Of a DNA stretch of 64,000 nucleotides, positions 44,518 through 51,867 are shown piece after piece. The stretch is from positions 1 through 64,000 of the forward strand of contig JAGBFU010000064.1 in the NCBI GenBank assembly GCA_017936285.1, given 5' to 3'. This DNA comes from Marinifilaceae bacterium (GTDB lineage: Bacteria; Bacteroidota; Bacteroidia; Bacteroidales; Marinifilaceae). A program made the translations under genes and the position numbers. The notes under the pieces are model-generated. The model saw only the letters and a program-made list of their open reading frames with translations. It was not told the origin of the DNA and searched no databases. The stretch's first letter is position 1; every line of letters begins with the position of its first letter.

Positions 44518-45516
44518 CTATCCTCTTTTTGCCACAGCTGTACCGAGTAGTAGTACAAGCAAGGCAACTGTGACGATCAATGTGTAGTTTTTTGCTTTAC
44601 TCTGTTGTATAGCGCACTCAACAACTCCTTTTTCTTTTAGTTTTTCGAGCGAGGGCATACTATTGTAACTCCACTTTCCGATTATCACACCATCGGTAAT
44701 TGCAACCAATCCCGCCTTTGGGCGCATCAAATTTTTTAGCCCCATCTCGTCGGCAAGGTTGAATTCGTATGGCATATTGCCACTGCGCATATACTCAATT
44801 TGACTCTGCAGGTTGCTTGACGTGTATGCGTAAAACTCCAAACCTCGCTCGTTGCAATACATAAAGAGTTTGTTGAACTCGTTCTGTATTTCGGGAGTCA
44901 CTTTGTCCAAATTTGGAATAACCTGAATAAGGGCAGTGCCGGTCATCTCCTTGTGGAGAATTGGCTCTATTTTTGCACCCTTGGCATATTGGGACATCTC
45001 AATAAGTGGTTGGTTTTCATAGCAATCCATTCCTACTTTGCACCCAAGAATAATGAGGAACATAAATACCACATCGCGTTTAAATGACTCCTTTGTTGCT
45101 TTTAAACGCTCGCGAATAAGAAACAAATAGGTGGCAGGAATCATAAGAATGATGTTCTTAAAGAATGTCTGCCAGTTTGTCAATGTTATTGCTGAACCAA
45201 AACAGCCACAATCTTCTACCTTGTCTGTAACTGCAATAGCAAATGTCAAGCCTGTAAAGAGGAACATAATTGCGAATGCAAGAGTTGCTCCACGTTTGGC
45301 TTTGTAATTCAGCCATAGCGATAATCCTGTGGTAAGTTCCAGCAGAATAACCAATGCGGTGGCGTATATAGCAAGATTGGCCCATGAGTCCAATCCAAAT
45401 GCGTACAGGTATTCTGATATACTATAGGCAAAGCCTTGGGGATCTACACATTTGGTAAAACCCGAAAATAGGAATGTTGCTCCTAAAATAAATCTTGAAA
45501 TACCTGCCAACAACAT
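44518..45516 (-). CDS. BT_3928-like DoxX/MauE family membrane protein
   Basis: A 332-residue membrane protein. The N-terminal part (about 1-140) has four spans and DoxX features (ILGATFLFSGFTKCVDPQGFAY), plus the MauE-like VEDCGCFG at about 102. A soluble segment (about 170-290) resembles a thioredoxin-type domain (CNERGLEFYAYTSS) but has no CxxC. A final span (about 310-327) follows. Proteins of this form are named after BT_3928 of B. thetaiotaomicron; function unknown, possibly electron or quinone related. The start abuts the DUF1599 stop (TAAATG), and tpiA follows after 28 bp. Confidence 0.85.
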   Translation of the reverse strand: MLLAGISRFILGATFLFSGFTKCVDPQGFAYSISEYLYAFGLDSWANLAIYATALVILLELTTGLSLWLNYKAKRGATLAFAIMFLFTGLTFAIAVTDKVEDCGCFGSAITLTNWQTFFKNIILMIPATYLFLIRERLKATKESFKRDVVFMFLIILGCKVGMDCYENQPLIEMSQYAKGAKIEPILHKEMTGTALIQVIPNLDKVTPEIQNEFNKLFMYCNERGLEFYAYTSSNLQSQIEYMRSGNMPYEFNLADEMGLKNLMRPKAGLVAITDGVIIGKWSYNSMPSLEKLKEKGVVECAIQQSKAKNYTLIVTVALLVLLLGTAVAKRG

Positions 45517-46065
45517 TTATGTCTCAATAACTAATCTGATTAGGGCAAAAACAGAGTAGTTGATCATATCGAAGTAGTTTGCATCAATCCCCTCGGAAAT
45601 AAGTGTTGCTCCGTTATGATCCTCGATCTCCTTTGTTCTATTTATCTTCATAAGAATCAGGTCTGTATATGAGCTTACACGCATACTGCGCCATGCCTCG
45701 TCGTAGTCATGATTCTTGTCAAGCATTAACTTTTTGGCAAGATTGAAGTAGTGCAGGTATCGCTCCCGTACCAGTGCTCGGTTTTCATTGGCATTCTCGG
45801 TATTTGCAACTCCCAATTCAAGCTGAATCAACCCCATTATGGCATAATTGATGATACCTATAAACTCGGGAACAACTCCCTCATTAACCTTTGATACACC
45901 TTTACACTCAATGCTTCTGATGCGGTTTGCCTTAATGAAGATCTGGTCAGTAATCGATGTTGTTCGCATAATTCTCCATGCTGTGCCGTAATCCTCCATC
46001 TTCTTCAGGAAAATTTCGCTACACAATGTGATAACCTGATCGAATTGTTGAGCTGTATCTGCCAT
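45517..46065 (-). CDS. DUF1599 domain protein
   Basis: I choose the ATG at 46065 (182 residues, MADTAQQFDQVITLCS) because the 20-residue extension to 46125 overlaps its own -7 box and is basic and unstructured. The protein has two similar halves, each with a motif like KMEDYGTAWRIMRTTSITDQIFIKANRIRSIE and DKNHDYDEAWRSMRVSSYTDLILMKINRTKEIE (given here as landmarks near residues 22-55 and 113-146), so it is an internal duplication of DUF1599. Family members resemble nucleotide modifier or pyrophosphatase-like folds, but no activity is known. Confidence 0.85.
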   Translation of the reverse strand: MADTAQQFDQVITLCSEIFLKKMEDYGTAWRIMRTTSITDQIFIKANRIRSIECKGVSKVNEGVVPEFIGIINYAIMGLIQLELGVANTENANENRALVRERYLHYFNLAKKLMLDKNHDYDEAWRSMRVSSYTDLILMKINRTKEIEDHNGATLISEGIDANYFDMINYSVFALIRLVIET

Positions 46066-46124
46066 ATTTTTTCTATTTTTGCGATGTAATCTGCAATAAT
46101 TTCGGTTTAATCCGTTTTGCGCCA

Positions 46125-46132
46125 CAAAATTA
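46125..46132 (-). promoter_or_regulatory. -7 box (TAATTTTG, minus strand) for DUF1599-BT_3928-tpiA
   Basis: CAAAATTA on the plus strand gives a perfect TAnnTTTG 59 bp upstream of the chosen DUF1599 start, in the divergent gap with folP. Confidence 0.5.
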
Positions 46133-46152
46133 CAAAAAAATGGTTTAAAATT

Positions 46153-46992
46153 ATGGTTAATTGTATTGAAATAGACGGCAAAAAGATTGATTTTTCCAAT
46201 AAAGTTGTAATGGGGATATTAAATGTCACCCCCGACTCCTTTTTCGATGGAGGATGTTACAGTTCTGAAGTTGCGTTGCGCAATAGAATTGATCAGATTT
46301 TGGGCGAGGGTGCAGATATTATTGATTTAGGTGCTTACTCAACACGTCCCGGAGCACCGGATGTCTCGGTCGATGAGGAGTTGAAACGATTGGATGTTGC
46401 CATGGAACTTATTCGCCGATACCATCCTGATGCAATTGTCTCGATTGATACATTTCGGTCGTCAGTTGCAAGTGCAATTAATCGTTGTTTTGGTCCGGTT
46501 ATAGTAAATGATATATCGGGAGGAACAATGGATCCGGATATGTTTGATTTTGTTGCAGAGAGTGGGTTACCATACATTATGATGCATATTCAGGGAACTC
46601 CTGAAACAATGCAGGATAATCCTGAATATGACGATGTTACGTTGCAGGTTAAGGCGTTCTTTCAACAAAGAGTATCAATGCTTGCTGAACGAGGTTTCTC
46701 GAATTTGATTCTTGACCCGGGATTTGGGTTCGGTAAGAGAATTGAACACAATTATAAACTTCTGAACGAGATGGATTCATTGATTGATCTGGGATTCCCA
46801 ATTTTAGTTGGAGTGTCAAGAAAATCAATGATTTATAAGGTTATTGGTGGTGCTCCTGCTGATGCTTTAAATGGTACGACTGTTTTGAATACCATTGCTT
46901 TGCTCCGTGGTGCTTCAATTTTGAGAGTGCATGATGTCAGACAGGCTGTTGAGACGGTGAGGTTGGTTAAGGAATTAGTAATTAGGAATTAG
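46153..46992 (+). CDS. folP: Dihydropteroate synthase
   Basis: Joins 6-hydroxymethyl-dihydropterin diphosphate with p-aminobenzoate in folate synthesis; this is the sulfonamide target. I use the ATG at 46153 (279 residues, MVNCIEIDGKKIDFS); an extension to 46117 runs through the promoter region. Motifs are GILNVTPDSFFDGG, GADIIDLGAYSTRPGA, VSIDTFRSSVA, VNDISGGTMDPDM and DPGFGFGKRIEHNYKLL, with VGVSRKSMI. The last codons (GAA TTA GTA ATT AGG AAT TAG) are part of a short GGAATTAG tandem repeat that continues past the stop. Confidence 0.95.
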   Translation: MVNCIEIDGKKIDFSNKVVMGILNVTPDSFFDGGCYSSEVALRNRIDQILGEGADIIDLGAYSTRPGAPDVSVDEELKRLDVAMELIRRYHPDAIVSIDTFRSSVASAINRCFGPVIVNDISGGTMDPDMFDFVAESGLPYIMMHIQGTPETMQDNPEYDDVTLQVKAFFQQRVSMLAERGFSNLILDPGFGFGKRIEHNYKLLNEMDSLIDLGFPILVGVSRKSMIYKVIGGAPADALNGTTVLNTIALLRGASILRVHDVRQAVETVRLVKELVIRN

Positions 46993-47357
46993 GAATTAGG
47001 AAAAATCGTTCAAGGTGAGTGCAGAAGCCAAGTTTACTTGGATTATGCCGCACCGCAGCCGATTTTGCGGAAACACTTTGTGTTTGCGAATTAGGAAAAA
47101 TCGTGCAAGGTGAGTGCAGAAGCCAAATTTATTTGGATTATGCCGAACCGCAGCCGATTTTGCGTCATTGCGCAGCAATGGCGAACATTAGTGCAAGCCG
47201 AACGCAGAAGGCAAACTTGTTTGCATTATGCCGAACCGACGCTGCGGAGCGAATGCAGAAACCAAGTTTACTTGGGTTATGCTGAGCCGCGAGGAGTAGA
47301 AGCACACGAAGTGTGGTTAACCACAGCCGATTTTGCGGAAACACTTTGTGTTTGCGG
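46984..47357. repeat. Tandem hairpin repeat block (four degenerate units)
   Basis: After a short GGAATTAG tandem run, four units follow (about 46994-47088, 47089-47183, 47184-47250, 47251-47357). Each has a first small hairpin: CCAAGTTTACTTGG (47028), CCAAATTTATTTGG (47123), GCAAACTTGTTTGC (47211), CCAAGTTTACTTGG (47262). Each has a second: AAACAC/GTGTTT (47071), CATTGC/GCAATG (47166), CGCT/AGCG (47240), CACAC/GTGTG (47303), with AAACAC/GTGTTT again at 47339. Linker words such as GATTATGCCGAACCGCAGCC are shared. This fills the 441-bp folP-nitroreductase gap; short ORFs within it look spurious. Confidence 0.85.
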
Positions 47358-47433
47358 AGTCTCTTGTGCTGAGATGGGGTTACATATTGGCGAGTGTAGT
47401 GAGTAACAAATTATAAATAAAACGAATAAAATT

Positions 47434-48042
47434 ATGAGACAGGTATTTACAGGTTTTGTGACTGTGGTGATTCTTGTTGCTGCGGTTGCATGTAGTGGAA
47501 ATGGAGTATCAAAGAGTGTTAAGGTGAACGAAGCGTATGATAATATCATGACGCGTACAAGTATTCGAAGTTACACCTCGCAAACAATCTCAAAAGATAC
47601 AATTACGCTGTTACTGAAAGCAGGAATGGCCTCGCCTACTGCAGTAAACAAGCAACCATGGAAATTTGTGGCAATAACCGATAGAGTTATGTTGGATTCT
47701 ATAGCCAAAGCGTTCCCCTATGCCAGATTTGCTAAGCAAGCTCCATTGATTATCGTACCTTGTGGTGATAATATGAACATGCTTCCAGGTGATATGGCAC
47801 AACTTTGGATTCAGGATTTGTCGGCTGCTACCGAAAATATTCTATTGGCTGCTAACTCTTTGGGTTTGGGTGCAGTTTGGTGTATGTGTTATCCTAATTA
47901 TCAGTTGATTAATTCTCTACGAGATATAGCTCAACTACCGTCATCATTAACACCATTATGTTTGGTTGTCATCGGTCACCCGGCTCAAAATCCGGATCCT
48001 AAAAACAAATGGAAAGAGGAGAATGTCCTTTGGCGTGAGTAA
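47434..48042 (+). CDS. Nitroreductase family lipoprotein
   Basis: A 202-residue FMN-dependent oxidoreductase-like protein with an unusual N-terminus: a lipoprotein signal peptide with the lipobox VAAVAC (Cys at about residue 20). The domain starts MTRTSIRSYTSQTISKDTITLLLKAGMASPTAVNKQPWKFV, the standard nitroreductase opening with the FMN-binding Arg-Ser-x-Arg, and continues with AATENILLAANSLGLGAVWC and VVIGHPAQNPDPK. Most relatives are cytoplasmic NAD(P)H enzymes, so an envelope location raises the question of its electron donor. Its last codons and stop are duplicated 1.7 kb downstream. Confidence 0.88.
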   Translation: MRQVFTGFVTVVILVAAVACSGNGVSKSVKVNEAYDNIMTRTSIRSYTSQTISKDTITLLLKAGMASPTAVNKQPWKFVAITDRVMLDSIAKAFPYARFAKQAPLIIVPCGDNMNMLPGDMAQLWIQDLSAATENILLAANSLGLGAVWCMCYPNYQLINSLRDIAQLPSSLTPLCLVVIGHPAQNPDPKNKWKEENVLWRE

Positions 48043-48045
48043 TGG
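48026..48045 (+). repeat. 20-bp direct repeat, left copy
   Basis: TCCTTTGGCGTGAGTAATGG, which spans the last codons, stop and two further bases of the nitroreductase gene. An identical copy is at 49759-49778. Confidence 0.85.
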
Positions 48046-48063
48046 AGAATCAGGGCGATTTGA

Positions 48064-48519
48064 AGTACTTCTGGAAATGCTTGGCTAAAAATATATCTTG
48101 GAACAAATGGTCCGCGAATATCTGCAAATACATCCTATATAAGATTCTACGATACAGATACCGATATATATCATACTTTATATGTATCAGCAGTTTATGA
48201 AACTTCTGATATGAATTTAAAGACGAATATCACAAACTTACAATCGCCATTGAATAAAACATTACAATTACGACCTGTGAAGTATTCATTAACCAATTCA
48301 TATCCAGAAAAAACAAATCAGGATATTGGCTTTATTGCCCAGGAATTAGAATAGATTATTCCAGAAGCTGTATCAAATGATGATAGCGGAAACAAACTGA
48401 TTAATTATAGGGCAGTTATACCTGTGCTTGTTGGAGCGATTCAAGAAATATCTGCTAAAATAGAAGAATTGAATCTATTAGTTGAGAATTTACAAGATCA
48501 GGTTGAAAATAACAAATAA
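48064..48519 (+). pseudogene. Remnant of a peptidase S74 (intramolecular chaperone) protein with an in-frame TAG
   Basis: The frame opens after a TGA at 48061-48063 without a start codon and begins mid-domain (GNAWLKIYLGTNGPRISAN). It continues through a typical S74 segment: TSDMNLKTNI (the Ser and Lys five residues apart match the S74 Ser-Lys dyad), LQLRPVKYSL, and DIGFIAQELE. A TAG at 48352-48354 then replaces the usual Glu/Lys codon, and reading resumes IIPEAVSNDDSGNKLINYRAVIPVLVGAIQEI with a C-terminal coiled coil. S74 domains trimerise and trim tail-fibre-like proteins. The 5' part of the gene is missing. It is a decayed gene unless TAG is read through. Confidence 0.8.
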
Positions 48520-48530
48520 ACTTTATCATT

Positions 48531-49034
48531 ATGAAATTTACAATTGCCAATATAATAATAGGCGCATATTCAATAGGGATGTTGGCATGTACGCCAAACG
48601 AAAATTCTGAACCGATATTGGGAAACTCTCCTAATGAACAATATCCTCAGAATATTTTATTTTCGGAATACCTTTTAGATGAAACTAATTGTAGATGGAA
48701 TGTTTCATCGTATGATAGTGAAATATTATGTATTAATGATAATAAAGAATTTATTAAATATATTTTATGCGAGGATACATGTAATTGTCCTGATATAGAT
48801 TTTGAAAATAACACATTAATAATTATACATGGCGGATGTCCGAATGCAATTCGCCACATCAGAATGGGTAATTTCTTGTTAATGTCTGATGGGAATGATT
48901 ATAAATTTAATGTAGAATTAATACTGGATAAGGTTGATTTTCCAGAATATTGGATAAAGGCAATTGTAACGGAAAAACTAAGAACAATTGATAAGATTGA
49001 ATTAGAGGTAAATACAAGTTTTTATACGATGTGA
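48531..49034 (+). CDS. Hypothetical lipoprotein of a Bacteroides-type family
   Basis: A 167-residue protein with a lipobox (SIGMLAC, Cys at about 20). The mature part has the pattern CRWNVSSYDSEILCINDNKEFIKYI, then PDIDFENNTLIIIHGGCPN, then KFNVELILDKVDFPEYWIKAIVTEKL. From memory this resembles a common Bacteroidales lipoprotein family with segments like DFxxxTLLLxxG, of unknown function. It is visibly AT-rich, starts 11 bp after the S74 remnant and lies inside the segment bounded by 20-bp direct repeats. Confidence 0.75.
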   Translation: MKFTIANIIIGAYSIGMLACTPNENSEPILGNSPNEQYPQNILFSEYLLDETNCRWNVSSYDSEILCINDNKEFIKYILCEDTCNCPDIDFENNTLIIIHGGCPNAIRHIRMGNFLLMSDGNDYKFNVELILDKVDFPEYWIKAIVTEKLRTIDKIELEVNTSFYTM

Positions 49035-49056
49035 TAATCTTATTCTAAATTGGAAC

Positions 49057-49752
49057 ATGAAACGAAAAATACGTATGAAGATAATATTGATTCTGATTGT
49101 ATCATGTGTGTTTTTTTCTGCATGTAATGATATTGACAATACTTTGTCATTAGATACAATCTTTGATGAGACAATTTATATTGAAAGTGATGGAACTGAA
49201 TATGTGGCTACACCAGACTTAACGCGTGTTTATATAGTATATCGCGAAAGTATGACAGATGAGATTAATAGTATTGTTAATACTAATATGTACGAAACAG
49301 ATGATATTATTCATGACATAGAGTTCTTTACCGGTTACTATGGGGAAGGTGTACCTGAGGCATTACAAAATTGTCGTTGCATTTTAATAAAAGGTGATGA
49401 TCTCGCCCCTATTTGTAACGTCGCTCATAAATTTGTTTATTGTGCCCCCGATTATAATATAAAAGGATTGCCTTTACCATATTACGGAGCATCCAATTTT
49501 GTTGAGTTCACAATTAAGGGAATGAATACTGCCCATACAAGAGAATCAATAAACACATTCTGTAAGGAAAATTCGGCAATATTTATTGGTATGTGTAAAA
49601 TTGAGGGATATTCATACAGAGGATTAATTGCATGTACAAATAAAACACAAATGAGTGCTATGCAATTGGCATATCAGCTTAATAAAAGTAATTTAGTCAA
49701 ACACGCAATGTGTTATTCGTTTTTTCCAGAACAGCCTGCAGCAATTGAATAG
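49057..49752 (+). CDS. Hypothetical lipoprotein
   Basis: A 231-residue protein with signal peptide and lipobox FFSAC (Cys at about 23). An internal ATG six codons later (49075) is also possible as start. The mature protein has about six further Cys residues (for example NCRCILIK, APICNVAHKFVYCAPD, NTFCKENSAIFIGMCK). I do not recognise the family. AT-rich codon use and position between the 20-bp direct repeats suggest acquisition together with the preceding lipoprotein. Confidence 0.65.
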   Translation: MKRKIRMKIILILIVSCVFFSACNDIDNTLSLDTIFDETIYIESDGTEYVATPDLTRVYIVYRESMTDEINSIVNTNMYETDDIIHDIEFFTGYYGEGVPEALQNCRCILIKGDDLAPICNVAHKFVYCAPDYNIKGLPLPYYGASNFVEFTIKGMNTAHTRESINTFCKENSAIFIGMCKIEGYSYRGLIACTNKTQMSAMQLAYQLNKSNLVKHAMCYSFFPEQPAAIE

Positions 49753-49758
49753 CTAATC

Positions 49759-49778
49759 TCCTTTGGCGTGAGTAATGG
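49759..49778 (+). repeat. 20-bp direct repeat, right copy
   Basis: Identical to 48026-48045. It ends two bases before the palindromic element at 49781-49904. Confidence 0.85.
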
Positions 49779-49780
49779 TG

Positions 49781-49904
49781 AAGAAGCTGTCTAACAAGGC
49801 TACTTTGTCGTTTTACTCGCCCGAACAATGCTCATTTACCTTATGTAAACTGCGCTTTTTCGGGCTTCGTAGGCCTAAAATTAGCACTTGTTATACAACT
49901 TCTT
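49781..49904. repeat. Copy B of the dispersed palindromic element (complete, 124 bp)
   Basis: Terminal inverted repeats AAGAAGCTGTCTAACAAG (49781-49798) and CTTGTTATACAACTTCTT (49887-49904) match at 16 of 18 positions. The interior is itself partly palindromic (GCCCGAA near 49820, TTCGGGC near 49859). The left 85 bp aligns to copy A at 10454-10539. No coding capacity, so MITE-like if mobile. Confidence 0.75.
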
Positions 49905-49911
49905 AAAGCGA

Positions 49912-49943
49912 GGGGCTGTCAAACAAACTTGTTAGACAGCCCC
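49912..49943. terminator. Terminator of the TrmH-type gene region
   Basis: GGGGCTGTC (49912-49920) pairs with GACAGCCCC (49935-49943), with additional AACAA/TTGTT pairing inside. It lies 4 bp past the end of the minus-strand methyltransferase gene. Its arm GTTAGACAGC repeats the terminal sequence of element B in inverse. Confidence 0.85.
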
Positions 49944-49947
49944 TTTA

Positions 49948-50492
49948 TTATCTTAGAGTTGGAAGGAGTGGTTTGATGGTTTGCCATAGAACCATTCCAA
50001 CGGTGACAGAAACATTGAATGAGTGCTTTGTTCCGAATTGCGGAATTTCCAGAGTTGCATGCGAAAGGTCAATAACCTCTTGTTGAACACCTTTAACTTC
50101 GTTGCCAAATATTAAGGCATATTTTTTACCATTTTCCGGCTCAAAATTTTCAAGTGAAATGCTCTTTTCGGTCTGCTCTACAGATAGTAGGGTGTAGCCC
50201 TCAGTACGTAGTTTCTCACACAAAGCAATACTATCCTTTACATACTCCCAGTCAACTGCATCCTCGGCTCCGAGGGCGGTTTTGTGAACCTCGCGGTTTT
50301 CTGGGGTAGGGCAAATTCCGCACAACCAAATCTTTCAATACGAAAGGCATCGGCAGTTCTGAATACCGAACCTACATTATTCTGGCTGCGAACATTGTCT
50401 AAAACAATTACAATGGGCACCTTTGCAGCCTCTTTAAACTCTTCTGTAGATATTCTGTTTAGCTCTTCGCTCTCTAATTTTCTGTGTTCCAT
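49948..50492 (-). pseudogene. TrmH/SpoU-type RNA 2'-O-methyltransferase with a frameshift
   Basis: The reading frame from the ATG at 50492 gives IVIVLDNVRSQNNVGSVFRTADAFRIERF, the normal start of a SpoU methyltransferase (motif 1 NNVGSxFRT). It then leaves frame near 50328-50330. A -1 shift restores WLCGICPTPENREVHKTALGAEDAVDW and the SAM-knot motifs ALIFGNEVKGVQQEVI and IPQFGTKHSFNVSVTVG. A single base missing from an original TTTT run (minus strand) explains it, giving about 180 residues if repaired. It may be a real inactivation or a sequencing/assembly error. miaB lies 10 bp upstream on the same strand. Confidence 0.85.
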
Positions 50493-50502
50493 GAAATAAA
50501 TT

Positions 50503-51831
50503 TTAAACAGCTACTAACTCTCCGATTAAGGTGGCAGATGTACAACTGTTAACCTTTACATTTACCAATGTTCCAATCCGGATGCCCTCGGCTGGGAATA
50601 CTACAACCTTGTTTTGGCTTGTTCTACCGAACATCTCTTTGTTGCTCTTCTTCGATACTCCCTCGACAAGAACCTCAAAAGTTTTGCCTAAGTCACGTTG
50701 ATTGCTCTCTTCCGACCACTTTGTCTGTAACTCTATAAGTTCAGCCAAACGGCGTCCCTTTGTCTCCTCGTCCACATTGTCTGGAAGGTTTTTGCTTGCC
50801 ATTGTACCTGGACGTTCTGAGTATTTGAACATAAATGCCAAATCAAATCCAACCTCTTTCATTAGTGAGAGAGTTTGCTGGTAATCCTCCTCGCTCTCGT
50901 TGTGGAAGCCAACAAAAACATCGGTCGAGATTCCGCACTCCGGAATAATTCTGCGAATAGCGGCAATTCGATCCAGATACCACTCTCTGGTATATTTGCG
51001 GTTCATATTCTTTAGAACCGAGTTGCTGCCCGATTGTACCGGAAGGTGAATGCTTTTGCAGATGTTATGATGCTTTGCTATTACGCATAGTGTCTCGTCG
51101 CTCATATCTTTCGGATGGCTTGTAGAGAATCGGATTCGCATATCCGGAGCGGTTGTCGCAACCAACTCCAGCAGGGCAGGGAAGTCGGTAATAGTCTCTC
51201 CCTCTATATGCTTGTATGAGTTTACATTCTGTCCCAATAGGGTAACCTCTTTATATCCTTTGCTTTGCAGATCAAGAAGTTCTGTTATGATACTTTTGGG
51301 AGAGCGGCTACGCTCGCGTCCGCGTGTATATGGAACTATACAATATGTGCAGAAGTTATTGCATCCTCGCATTATTGAGATAAAGCCTGAGATAGCAGTT
51401 GAATCCAGACGGGTTGGACAGACATTTTTGTATGTCTCATTCTCGGACAAATCAATATTTATGGCTTTCTCTCCCTTTTCTGCCAACTTTATCAAGCGTG
51501 GCAGATCAAGGTATGCATCAGGCCCTACAACTATATTGAGCTGTTTCTCCTCTTCAAACAGACGATCCCCTAAGCGTTCTGCCATACAACCCATAATACC
51601 GATGAGTAAATCCGGGTTTTGTTTTCTAACCTCGGCAAAGCCACGAATACGTCCCCTGACACGTTGTTCTGCATTTTCACGGACAGAACATGTGTTTACC
51701 AAAATTATGTCAGATGAAAATCTATCTTCAGTTCTCTCATATCCCTCTTGCTCCAGAATTGAAGCAACCACCTCACTGTCTGCCACATTCATCTGGCAGC
51801 CGTATGTCTCAATATAAAACTTTTTTATCAT
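50503..51831 (-). CDS. miaB: tRNA-2-methylthio-N6-dimethylallyladenosine synthase
   Basis: A 442-residue radical-SAM methylthiotransferase acting on i6A37 of tRNAs. The N-terminal UPF0004 domain holds three Fe-S cysteines (YGCQMN, LVNTCSVRE, IMGCMAE). The radical-SAM cluster is CNNFCTYCIVPYTRGRERSR. The C-terminal TRAM domain (about 375-440, GKTFEVLVEGVSKKSNKEMFGRT) contacts tRNA. Length and the TRAM domain fit MiaB rather than RimO or MtaB. It is upstream of the TrmH-type gene, so two RNA-modification genes share one unit. Confidence 0.95.
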   Translation of the reverse strand: MIKKFYIETYGCQMNVADSEVVASILEQEGYERTEDRFSSDIILVNTCSVRENAEQRVRGRIRGFAEVRKQNPDLLIGIMGCMAERLGDRLFEEEKQLNIVVGPDAYLDLPRLIKLAEKGEKAINIDLSENETYKNVCPTRLDSTAISGFISIMRGCNNFCTYCIVPYTRGRERSRSPKSIITELLDLQSKGYKEVTLLGQNVNSYKHIEGETITDFPALLELVATTAPDMRIRFSTSHPKDMSDETLCVIAKHHNICKSIHLPVQSGSNSVLKNMNRKYTREWYLDRIAAIRRIIPECGISTDVFVGFHNESEEDYQQTLSLMKEVGFDLAFMFKYSERPGTMASKNLPDNVDEETKGRRLAELIELQTKWSEESNQRDLGKTFEVLVEGVSKKSNKEMFGRTSQNKVVVFPAEGIRIGTLVNVKVNSCTSATLIGELVAV

Positions 51832-51867
51832 AGGAATAACTCCTTCTCTTCGCTATTGTGTTTGTTC

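Noticed and set aside
47019-47406. Short ORFs (60-98 codons) in the tandem repeat block
   Set aside because: They follow the repeat unit, encode repeated low-information peptides, and overlap on both strands; the hairpin pattern explains the sequence better.
49948-50325. Separate small methyltransferase gene starting at 50325
   Set aside because: It lacks the N-terminal half of the domain, which lies just upstream in another frame; a single-base shift joins both.
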